From positions 28,235 through 92,234 of the forward strand of contig WION01000214.1 in NCBI GenBank assembly GCA_015039365.1: a stretch of 64,000 nucleotides of DNA, given 5' to 3'. How positions within the stretch are numbered: position 1 is the first letter of the stretch; every line of letters begins with the position of its first letter. The translations under genes were made by a program, and so were the position numbers. The notes beneath the pieces are model-generated. The model made no database searches. It saw nothing but the letters and a program-made list of their open reading frames with translations, and had not been told where the DNA came from. Below, in pieces: positions 1-10,726 of the stretch. Source of the DNA: Amanita rubescens (taxonomy: Eukaryota > Basidiomycota > Agaricomycetes > Agaricales > Amanitaceae).

Positions 1-362
1 CTTGCAAGTTGAAAGTTGCCAACGTACAGTATTCATGGGACGCCACAGACCGAGTCAGCCGGTGGTGAAAACCTGTCACCGCCTTCAAGGTGGGCGATCA
101 GGCGGATAAAAGAGAGTGCTGCCTTTTGACTTTGAGGATATGGTGTAGGACAAAGGATCGAGCCTCGAGGGAGACTCGATGGAGGACGATGACGATTAAG
201 GATTCCAAATCCCACGGAGCCTGGAGGGCGGTGATGGAGCGGAGTCAAGCCCGACTGGGCCTTTGTCGTCGATCACTAGGTGGTTGCGTGCTTTGTACAC
301 CACCAGACTGGCCTTGATGAAATAGGTTGTGTGCCATTCCATCGAACTGAAGACCATAGGCC
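1..362. other. Upstream region, no gene seen
   Basis: No recognisable coding exon, RNA gene or repeat was found here. Short open frames exist on both strands, but none resembles a domain used elsewhere in the window. The 3' end is the presumed promoter and 5' leader of the GTPase-kinase gene that follows. Confidence 0.5.
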
Positions 363-3300
363 ATGATTTTTATGAAGAGTTTGCTCGGGCGCTCAAACTC
401 CTTCCCGCAGCCAATCACGAATTCTCCTCAGACATCCATACCATCTACGGCTCCCATCGAGTCAATCCTTGTACCTACAACAGACGAGATTGAGGAGGAA
501 TGTCCGAGGTAATGTACTTGCAGTTACTGATTGATGGAACCAACTAAACATGGTACAGATTCCGGATCCTTATCGTTGGTCGCGTAAGGCTTGTTTACCG
601 TTCCACCTGCATGTTCAGTTCATGGATCCTCTGATAGTCCGGTGTGGGGAAATCGTCACTTATCAACGCTATATTCAAGGCTTCTCTAGCGGTATATCTT
701 CTGTCACTGTTAATCAACAACTTCGAACGAAATTTAGGATGTCCGACATTTCGAAGCAGGCACGGCCGATATCAACACAGGAATCACGTCGCCTCACAAC
801 AAGCACCTCGCCATCCATGACTCTGAAGGTTACGAGCCAGGAGATGAAGAAAAGTTCCGTGTTTTGGAGAAATTTATCACAGAGCGGAGTCAGAAAGAAA
901 CCATTCGCGAGAAGCTTCATGTAATCTGGTGTGCTCATAGATGATGCGAATCTGTGATTCTGATTCATGTTATTCGACAGGTTATGCATTACTGCACCTT
1001 ACGTTGGTGGCCCAATATTCCAAGCATGGGACGAGAAGATTTTCAGGTTGAATCAGAGCAAAGGTGATTACTTGCGATCCTTATCCCGATTTTGGCTGAT
1101 TGTGATAACAGTGCCGATAATCGTCGTTTATACAAAGTTTGACCTTTTCATGGCGAACAGCCAGCGCTGGGGCAAAAACGACATGGGGAAGGGTGACGGT
1201 AGTCTGGAGTCCGCAGAGAAGCACTTCTATGATAAGTATAGCCAGTTATTCGCGAAATCTACGAAGCACATCGAGGGTCGGATACCATACACTATTGTCT
1301 CAAGTGCGTTCGTGTCTCCAGTTGCTTAGTATTGACTCACATCTCCATGCAGAATTTCAGCCTGAAACCTTGCTACGACTCGTCGAAATAACAAGGGAAA
1401 ATATACGCGCCAAGTATACAACCGTATCGAGCGGACTCTCATCCGGTAGATGTGATTCCTCCGATGCAGCTCTTTCAATAATCAGTTGGCAGAATCAGTT
1501 GAAGACATTCTGGATGCAGCGCAGATTACTTTTGCAAGGGCGCAGCGTGTTGATACCTCGGGTAAGATTGACGCATCAATAAAGTAAGTATCTGTCTAGA
1601 ATAGACCTGGTGTCTTATTATTATCATAGAGTAGGGAAAAAGAGTAAATCGAACCCTCAGCTTTTTTCAATGTCCTCACTACGATTCACAGAATATTGGA
1701 GAGCAATAGCATCTGGGATACACTTCCTCAATTTTAGCATGAAAAAGTGCTTAGACGTGATACACAAAGACATTGTTGCCATTTGGAACATCCGGGATAT
1801 GGAAGGGGTGCGTGCCGGAGAATATCTCAAATGTGTCTTTGGATTCATCATATCTTGTAGTTCTTTCTCGGAGATGCGTTTTCTCGCCAGATGCTGACCT
1901 TTGTGGGTGAACTTGGTAACCAGGGTCAGGGGAATGACAACCCACTGTGAGTGGATATGACAGATTAATAACTTGTTAAGATAATCAACGTAATTAACGA
2001 AAAGGGCTATGATGGCGTCGGCGGGCCTAGCGAATTTGTGGGCCAGCGGTGTTTACAAAAGATGGTAAGCACGTGCGACTCTTTATCGCAACAAATGTTC
2101 AACTTCTGACAGGCCGGAGCACGTCCGTTGTCTGATGGGTTACGTAGTGGATCTCACGCTCATCCTACAAGCCGTTTTCCTAGTTTCCCTTTATGATCAT
2201 TCCGAGGGCAAAGTTTCACTAGACCGCGTAAAGGAAGTCATTTACGAGTTTTATTTCTCGGAAAAGAAAAAACGTATTCATAATGCAATCCGGCATTTTC
2301 GGCCCTCGTTCACAAAGGGTGATGTGGTTGATAAGATCGAGTCTTTGTTAAAGGAAAATGAGGTATGCAAATTACATTTTTACCAGAACCAATTACTGAT
2401 CGTGCGCTTTCGACGATCCGCTATAGATGACGAAGATTGACACACAATTTGGCCCAAATAGAGCAGTCCTTCCATCATTGCTCAGAATACTAAGGTTCGA
2501 AGTGGGTACTTTTGAACCATCACCGCTCCGTTGCTAATGACTACCAGCTAAGCGCTAATGACCTGACAGTAAACCAGACTATCCTCGGGCTTACGCGCAT
2601 GCTATTCGATTCACTGTCCGATCCTTCAGACTATGTCCGGGTTGTCTCCGAAATGAGGGATCAATTTGATGTCGAGATGTTAATTGATTTCAACCTCCTT
2701 GTACATATTACCTTTTTGCTCCCTTGTTCGACGTACTTATTCCCCTTAGTTGCTCCACACTGACAGCCTGTCAAAATTTGGCATTCAAGATGGAAACCGT
2801 AAAGCGAGGACGCTGATGTTCAAACTGGTAACTAAGACAAGTATTACACCAAGATCTCTCTTCATTACAGACATCAAGATCGATAACGACGGTGCCATCG
2901 ATATAAGAAGTTTGGGGCGTGTATTCAGAGGCGAATACAAAGGAAAGGTGGTTGCACTGAAATTGATGGACAAAGTCCTTAAAGACGTTAGCGTTATGCT
3001 TTTCTTTTTTACAATCCTGATTCATTTGTTAAGGGCAAGTTCAATCAAAGCCAAGATTTTGTTCTGGAGGTCCTAGCACGGCGATCACTCACACACCGTT
3101 TCGTTCTTCCTTTATTCGGAATATTTGTAGATAGAATGCGGCCATTTTTGGTGTCGCCATACACGGAAATATCATTAACTCAGTGGCGAAGGGCTCAAAC
3201 ACCAGACGTTCTTGAGATAAACAGGCTGGTAAGCCTCCAGCCCTCAGAACAATCAAAATGGGATCACTAACGTTGACCAGTTGCAGCAGGTGGCTGAGGG

Positions 3301-6300
3301 TGTTCGGTATATTCACTCAGAAGGAATTGTGCATGGCGATTTGCGCGGAGTGCGTATTTTAACATCATATCTTGGCCATTATTTAAATCCCGACCCGCTA
3401 GGAAAATGTCCTCCTCGACGCTAAGAACAACTGCCAAATTGCTGCTGATGTCGACTTAGACCAACATTCCAATGGCATTGTAACGCTATCCGCTGCGGCC
3501 TTTTCGTTCAATTACGCTGCGCCTGAACTGCTCATCATGCGGCTTGAGAACAATGACTACCTTGAAGACCACGAAGAGTGGGGAAGCAAGACAATGCAAA
3601 CGGATGTGTATGCTTTTGGTTGCCTTTACTACGCAGTACGTTTCATGTACTCCTTGTTATGCAGAACGCAGTTAGCAATGACTTGGGCAGATATTCTTTA
3701 ATTCCATTCCTTTTGCGGATAAAATTGAATATCAAAGCACGCGGCTTGTTGGAGAACGCCCAGAACGATTATCAGGCCCGAGAATGGGCGACGGCTTATG
3801 GAACCTTATATATCGATGCTGGAGCGCCAATCCTTTTGAACGTCCCACAATGACGAACATAACCGAGGAATTGCCCACTACGCTTGCACAAGATGGCCAA
3901 CAGATCGTCAAGGAAGCGGAAGCATTCGTGCCCCTCCAATCATTACTTGCAACAATGAAAAAGGTATACACTCCCGGGACATTATGTGCCGCTGCTAACC
4001 GCTGCTAGCTAGCACCACTTGGAGGCACAATGGTTAATGAAAACACGGCCCACCTCATCTGCCAAGTATTTGAGCTAGGCGAAGCCGATATCTCTAGACT
4101 GACCGCATCGGACGTCAAGTTGATGCTTGATTCACTCCTCCATGTCTGTACCAGTTTTTTAATAGTTCACTTATTAATTTTTATGTCTTCATTGTTCTAG
4201 CTGCTTCGCAATGGTAGCCTGTCGAACTCGAACATTCAGGATGCAAACCAGAAAGCTAGGAACCTGCTGTTTAAGCTAATATCTGCGACAGATGCTCTGC
4301 CCAGTTCTCTGTTTATTACTGGCGCCAGAACCAAGGTAGATCTTGCATTTAGTGCCAATGAACGGGTAGGTTCTGGACAAGTTTTCAAAGGTGAATACAG
4401 GGGGCAGCAGGTTGCACTGAAAGTGCTTCACAAAGGCCGAAAAGAAGTTAGTGCATTCTTTTCTCCCAACAATACTGATTTCGTTTTGTAAGGATTCACT
4501 CAGGAGATGCTTCTGTCAGGAGGCTCTAGCATGGGCATCACTAGTCCACCGTAACATTCTCCCACTACTGGGAGTATTTGAGGAACAGTCATGTCTACTT
4601 CTCGTTTTGCCGTACATGACATGCATGACAAAAGGAACGTTAAGCCAATGGAGAAAGGTTGAATCGCCATTAGTCTTAGTCGAGATACATCGGCTGGTAA
4701 GATTCTAGTAATTGTCAGAAAGGTTGGTGGAGTTACTAGTATTGTTTGTTAGATGCAGGAGGTGGCCGAGGGTGTTCGGTATATTCACTCGGAAGAAATC
4801 GTTCATGGGGATCTGCACGGAGTGTGTGTTCAATTACCTTGTTTGTCTACCAATTCATTCGTTGTCTTCTAGGACAATATCTACCTCGATCCCGATTTTC
4901 ACTGTCAGATTGCTGACTTCGGTTTGACATGGCGTTCCGACCCTACCGACACAAGGTCCAACATGCACAAACTGAATTTTGCTGCCCCAGAACTATTCAC
5001 TTTGTGTGACGAATGTGGCCAGTATGGCTGCAATGGACGTTGTGAGGACTATGACCGTGGCTTCCCACAAGGAAAGAAAACAATGCATGCGGACGTATAC
5101 GCCTTTGGCTGTCTTTTTTATTCAGTGAGTTTGTCATCAGATTCACCACGCCCGACGATGACTGGTACAGATATTCTTCGATACCGCACCTTTTCAAGGA
5201 AAAACTGAACATCAACTTGTCCAGTCCGTGATAAGTGGGACACGTCCGGTGCGACTTAACAGTCCGGTAATGGATGATAGCTTTTGGATTCTCGTAGAGC
5301 ATTGTTGGATGCCCAACCCCTTCGAACGTCCGACAATGCAGCAAGTCGCAATAAGATTTGAGAACTTTTCTCTCCCCTTGATGTCGTTACCTGAAGCCCT
5401 CTCATCGTTACTTGCAACCCTTGATAAGGTATACGTTTTCAGGCCATCAACGTACCGCTGTCACCACTAAAAACTACTAGTGTGCATCCATCGGCATCTC
5501 GATGGTACAGGAGGATGCCGTCTTCCATATGTCCAAGCTGCTGAACCTATATGACACCCATGCTATCGCCTCCAAACTAAGGAATAATTCAGATGTCGAA
5601 ATAATGCTTAATTTTGTTCTCGACGTATGTATAGTTTCGCTCAGTCAGTTTACCCGAATTCAATGCTTTACGTTCTTTAGCTACTCCTCGATGGCAGTCT
5701 GATGAATTTAGGAATTCAGGATGCAAATAGGAAAGCTAGGAGGCTAATGTTCCACTTGATATCCAAATCAAGTGCCATACCACAGTCACTATTCATTACT
5801 GACGTCACGATTGAGAAGCATCTTGGCTCGATCGGTAGGGGAGGATTTGGACAGGTTTTCAGAGGCAAATACAAAGGACAGCAGGTAGCAGTGAAAGTGG
5901 TAGAGAAAGGTCGTAATGATGTTCGTGCATTGCAAAATCTTTTCTTATATTACTAGTACTAATCGATTTGTAAGAATTCGCTCATCAAAGACTTCTGCCA
6001 GGAAGCCTTGGCATGGCGATCGCTCTCGCATCGCTTTGTTCTTCCTTTGCTAGGAATCTATGAAGAGAAATTGCAGCTATCTCTGGTATCACCATTCATG
6101 GAAAATGGTACGTTAAGTCGGTGGAGAAAAAAGCATACACCGGATGTAGCCAAGGTTCATAAGCTGGTAAGACTATGGTGATTGTCAGAGCAGTAAAACA
6201 GTTTACTCACCCCTCGTAGATGCTAGAGATAGCTGAGGGGGTCCAGTATCTTCACTCGGAAGGAGTTGTGCATGGCGATTTACACGGGGTGCGTACTTCA

Positions 6301-6854
6301 ATATCAAACATTCCCAAGGGACTCACGTCATTGTCTACCAGGGAAATGTTCTCCTCGATTTCGAATTGCACTGCAAGATTTCCGATTTTGGATTGGCGCG
6401 ACATACTGAAGCCACTTTTACACGATCCACCAGAACGTTTTTGCCCAATTTTGCTGCTCCTGAATTATTTGGTATGTGCACCAAGTGCGGTGAACCCGAG
6501 TGTGGCGGATGCTATGAGGGCCCCGATGAGCATCATATAGGGAAAACAATGGAGACGGATGTGTACGCATTCGGTTGCCTTTATTATGCGGTGCGTTTGA
6601 TGTATTCCTTTAAGGAATCAACACCTATTTAGCGGTGGTTTTCACAGGTGTTCTTTGGTGTTATTCCCTTCCACGGAAAAAATGACTATCAGATTATGGG
6701 ACTCGTCACAAAAGGAACGCGTTCAGCACGACTAAACAATCCAACAATCGACGACATTACGTGGAATCTCATCACAAGCTGTTGGGCTCGCAAACCTTCC
6801 AAACGCCCAACAATGGATGAAATCGTGAAGACAATGAAGTCGTCTTCGCACTAG
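363..6854 (+). CDS. GTPase domain fused to three tandem kinase-fold units
   Basis: A multi-intron gene. The P-loop (GRSGVGKSS) is split by an intron at 584-637; the G3-like motif HDSEGYEPG lies at 813-842 and the G4 motif TKFD near 1132. A helical/hydrophobic region with YVVDLTLILQAVF lies at 2115-2363. Three kinase units follow. Unit 1 (2760-3970) has a poor glycine loop, VALK, HGDLRG and DVD instead of DFG, so it is probably a pseudokinase. Unit 2 (4200-5430) has VALK, HGD and DFG. Unit 3 (5690-6854) has GRGGFGQVF, VAVK, HGD, DFG and AAPELFG and looks catalytically competent. A helical linker precedes each unit, and the inter-unit introns (GTATAC donor, CTAG acceptor) keep the frame, which supports one gene. 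The usual start codon of the paralogues is ACG here (417), so I chose the in-frame ATG at 363; ATG at 372 is an alternative. Two separate transcripts cannot be excluded. Confidence 0.72.
387..398 (+). promoter_or_regulatory. Shared GCGCTnAAC box, here inside the extended reading frame
   Basis: GGGCGCTCAAAC lies 18 bases before the ACG that sits where the paralogues have their ATG. The same box precedes the start of all six GTPase-kinase genes. In this copy the upstream ATG would make it coding. Its function is unknown: leader element, transcription start or protein site. Confidence 0.35.
1630..1643 (+). other. 14-base microexon
   Basis: AGTAGGGAAAAAGA sits between a splice acceptor (ATAG) and a donor (GTAAAT) and encodes a VGKK-like basic patch that joins the GTPase part to the YWRAIAS exon. 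Exons of exactly the same length occur in the paralogues at 15390, 28447, 34379, 43366 and 57829. Confidence 0.55.
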
Positions 6855-7734
6855 GGTGACCTTGACCTATCACCTATCGCCAAGGTACGCCATAGTCACT
6901 GCGCCATTCTACTATATTTTTACTGCACCACGCATTGCGGCAGATTCGAAATGTATATATAGTTAACTGTAGGCCTGGAATGTGAAGGGCTTTAGGATGC
7001 TACTTATGAGCTGTATTTGTATTACATGTAGTAACAATCAAGCGGAGCATCTTCGAAAGGTACCCGCTACGTCGACATTCTCATCCTGCGGAAGCCACTT
7101 GCTGATAGCGATTCGCTCTGACAACTGTCAATCAAGTTTCGGTCATCACGAAAATAGAACGCCAGAACTCGCAGCTTACTCGGCGACAACCTGATCATAA
7201 GACGATACTGAAGTTGCTAGGAGATGATATCGATGATAGTTGATAGATTTGTGGTGGAGGAAGCTGAACTTCATGGACTAGCAACTGCGTCTTCGTGCGT
7301 GGAATTGGCCCGGGCCCAGTGGTATCACTTCTAAAAAAAAGTTAAGTCACAAACCGCCACACGTCACCTTGCGTAGTAGATATCACCTGTAATCAACAGT
7401 GTTCCTGGAACATGCACATACCTTCGCACAGTGCAACGTTGCTCGCTACTTTGACTCAACATAACGGAAGACCGTATATGTCGTTAAAGCATCCAATAAC
7501 TCAGGGAAGAGGCGCTAGCTGCCCATACCCGATCCGTATGTAGTCCCCGGTAGGTTCACCTGTTGACGGTTCAATGCGGCTGCTTGTGAATGACAACGAC
7601 ACGACGGTTTTAGGTGACTGGGACTCGACCTCATAAAGGTGTACAGAAAAGAACTATCCAGCCTGACGGTCTATGCTTGTATGTGTTACCCGCGCTCCGT
7701 GGTTGCAACTTGATCATTGACGTTTTCTCGCAGG
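6855..7734. other. Intergenic, no gene seen
   Basis: The 3' flank of the tandem-kinase gene. No kinase, 4HB or other recognisable exon was found before the relic at 7735. It is AT-rich near 6930-6970 and otherwise featureless. Confidence 0.45.
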
Positions 7735-7983
7735 AGGCAATGGAGTTCAAGCAAGACGATGGAAACAGACGTGTATGCTTTTGGCCACCCCAACTGTGCA
7801 GTACGTTCCACCTGTTCCTCAAGCGTATTTAGCAACTGGGCAGATACTATTCCTTTTGTGGATAAAAATGAATATCATGCGGCTCGGGACCTCATTTACC
7901 GATACTGGAGCACCAAACATTTGAACGTCCAGCAAGTAACAGAGGAATTGCCAACTGCGCTTGCTCAAGATGGTCAATATTGA
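7735..7983 (+). pseudogene. Kinase C-lobe relic
   Basis: The frame contains KTMETDVYAFG, the alpha-F motif of the neighbouring kinases. After an intron-like gap come a damaged IPFVDKNEY segment and an IYRYWS/LNVQQVTEELP segment matching the C-terminal helices of unit 1 in the gene at 363-6854. N-lobe, catalytic loop and activation segment are missing, so this is a truncated copy left by recombination. Confidence 0.6.
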
Positions 7984-8594
7984 TCTCTATGTTGCGTCAT
8001 AAAAGTATAGACCTCAATGCTAGTGCATCGAAGAAGAATCATGTATCACCGTGAAAAATAGAACAGCTTGTCAAATTTAGTTCAAATTTGAAGTGGCGAC
8101 TACTTTCAGTGACGTCATATGTGTGCATTTGAGCTCAACAGCAGCTTTGACCTTGCATCACCACTATCACCGCCCGAGCAAATTTGAACGTGAGGCACGT
8201 CGTAGCTCGGCGTACGCCAACGATCTACAAAGATTATCAGCGTGTTCCATAACCAAGCACAAAGCCAAACCTCGTAGAATCGTTAGGCGCTATGGACCTA
8301 TGCCTCGCCGCATGTACATGACCCGCTACCATTATGGTGGAGCATTGAAGACAGTGCTGAAGCATTTTCACGGTAGCAGGGGGGATATCACAAGGTCACA
8401 AAGCCGTGACCATGACGCTGACCTGGGCCCAACTGTCAACCGGTTCGTACCAGTTCGTACCTGTGCAACTCTTGGCCAGCGCCTATCACAATCAGAATCG
8501 CGCAGCGTGAAAATGCAGAGCATTCTCAATATTTATAAACCTGCTGGCACGCGTTCCTCACGCTCTCACTCTGTCCTAGGATTCCACTCCTACA
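7984..8594. other. Intergenic, upstream of a 4HB-pseudokinase gene
   Basis: A long open frame crosses this stretch (8093-8797), but its protein is unlike any family and its 3' part is out of frame with the real first exon of the next gene, so I treat it as chance. A short TTGAAGTGGCGAC segment near 8091 resembles TTGGAGTGGCGAC at 10727 in front of the HNH relic; it may be a fragment of another copy. Confidence 0.4.
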
Positions 8595-10640
8595 ATGCGT
8601 CATTCCACTTTCCCTGCCGTTCTCTGTCCAGTGGTTCAGATCGCAACAGCCGCCTCGCTGGTTCCAGGCTTGAGTCCTGCCGTAGGAGATCTCCTCGGCA
8701 TCATCTTCAAGCTATGCGAAAGTGTCCCACAAAACAGGCACCTTCTACCTTTCTTCACGCAGTATTCCTTCTAACTCGTCTACAGGAACGCTGCTAAGCG
8801 ACTGGCTGAGAGATGCGTGCAACTGTGCCAACCGTTGAAGCAGTATGAACAGATGGATATCCCCCAGCGGATGGTTCGATACCGGGATAATGTGTCCCAG
8901 TCAGTTGTCAAATCTTCGGATGATGGACTCTGCTGATAATGTCTAGATGTCTTACACAGGTCAGGGATACAATGGAAAAATGGTCCCGGAAGAGCTGGTC
9001 CAATATGTTGGTGCATCAAGGCGAATTCGAGGCAGAATTCAACTATTGCGACGAATGCATATCCAATTGCTTAACGATGTTCTCTGTAAGCGTCGATGGC
9101 CTAAAGCGAACGTCTTTTAAACAATGTTTAGGTTGGTGCTCAAATGGAAGGGTTGGTATACCAGAACGAAGGCGACAAATGGAAGAGAAATTTCCAGGAC
9201 GAAGACGAAAAGTGGAAGAGAAATCTCAAAGAGAGTTGGGACGCTGACCACGTAGACGTCATGAAGCAGTTTTCGGCTGTAGACTTCAAGCAACGCGTCA
9301 TGGATAGTAAGGTTACGGAATGCCACGATGATATAAGGGCCCTCCAAATGATGATGCAAAGAGTATGTTGGTTCCATAAGCGGGGGCATGGACTACATGA
9401 CAATCGGGATTAGGGCTTAGCAGGACACAGAATCGTATCAGAAGAGGAGCAAAAGCGTTTGGCGACGAATTTATACGATTTGCTTCAGCTTTCGAATCAG
9501 CTTCCACCCGATTGCCAACTGGATGGAATGGTCGAGTTGTCGCGTGACGTGCCCATCTCAAACGGCCACGCCGATATGTGCAAGGGGAGATATCTCTACA
9601 GCAAAGATGTCCGAATCAAGGTCATTCGCTCTGCCAATCCGAAGGATCCTGATACCATCAAAGTGCGTCCCTTTGGTACCGGATACCTTCGCCGTAACTC
9701 ATGTGCTTTTAGAGGATCAAGCGCGAAGTTGAGATATGGGCAAATTTACAAGAAATAGATCAAGGAATGCATGTTATGCCGTTTTATGGATTCTATACCC
9801 CAGATGGCCTTCGTCTGTAAGTGATTTTGACAATATTGAGGCACTGTCATTGATGTTTTCATGCTAGTGCCCTAGTTAGCCCGTGGATGGAAAATGGTGA
9901 TGCGCTGGCGTATGTCAAGAAGAACAAGTATGTTGACCACAAACAGCTGGTGCGTCCCTTTGTCCCATCTTCACGTGCAAATCTTGACGACGCTATTACA
10001 GATCATTGGAATTGCTCAGGGGATAAAAGTCCTTCACTCTATGGAGCCGCCTATTATTCACGGAAACTTGAGAGCTGTTCGTGTCCTCTTTTCCTAACGA
10101 TCTTTCCGAGTACTAAACCGTTCATAAGGAAAATGTACTTATTGGAGAGGAAGGTCAACCGCTGATCACAGACTTTGCGCTTGCTAAGGCACGTTACGTC
10201 GATTCTACAGTCATATGTATCGCTAAATCTTCCTATGATAGCTCGAAGGGAACTTGATCACCCAAACCAGCGGCGTATCAGATAGCTGTCGATGGAGCGC
10301 ACCAGAGATGTTTGAAGATCAAGCTACTGTGTCATCCAAGGGCGACATTTACAGCTTTGGGATGACGATTTTGCAGGTTGGTCCCGACTTGGTTTTATGG
10401 GTAAAGCTTGGGTGCTGATTGTTGTTTACGTAGTTGTTTACGCAAGATAAACCGTATGCCAGTCGGAAAACATTTCAGGTGTTCAGTAAAAAGGTAGCAG
10501 GTGCGCTGCCTGATCGTCCGCGAGATCTGGGTGTCATCAGGCGTGGGTTGGATGAAACGATGTGGAACTTTCTTTGTGCGTGCTGGTCTAGGGAGCCGGA
10601 GGATAGGCCTTCGATTGAGCAGATTATAATGCAATTTTGA
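8595..10640 (+). CDS. MLKL-like four-helix-bundle pseudokinase, copy 1
   Basis: The first exon (8595-8737) has a hydrophobic VPGLSPAVGDLLGIIFKLCE helix ending in PQNR, the signature shared by all Family 2 copies. The next exons give NAAKRLAERC, a CLTQVRDTMEKW helix and a coiled-coil-like brace before GLAGHRIVSEEEQ. The kinase-fold half (about 9460-10640) keeps a VRIKVIRS lysine strand but has no glycine loop. It has IIHGNLRA (HRD Asp changed to Asn), TDFALAK (DFG changed to DFA), CRWSAPEMF, YSFGMTILQ and a C-terminal CWSREPEDRPSIEQ. It is therefore a predicted pseudokinase. In animals MLKL has the same order, and its 4HB attacks membranes once the pseudokinase is switched; that role here is inference. 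Introns at 8738 and 10189 start with GC. The start lacks the myristoylation motif seen in two paralogues. Confidence 0.75.
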
Positions 10641-10726
10641 AAGGTGTTTAGTATGCTCCTTATTTACGAGGAATCAGTTGAACTGGTACCTTTGATATTC
10701 ACATGTAAACACAAATTGTCCAGAAT

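Noticed and set aside
3000..6700. Many short frames ending at exon borders as separate small genes
   Set aside because: They are single exons of multi-exon kinase genes; the motif order and phase-consistent splice sites join them.
8093..8797. 234-codon open frame upstream of the first 4HB gene
   Set aside because: It overlaps the first true 4HB exon in a different frame, has basic, low-information composition and no domain; the VPGLSP exon in the other frame matches four paralogues.
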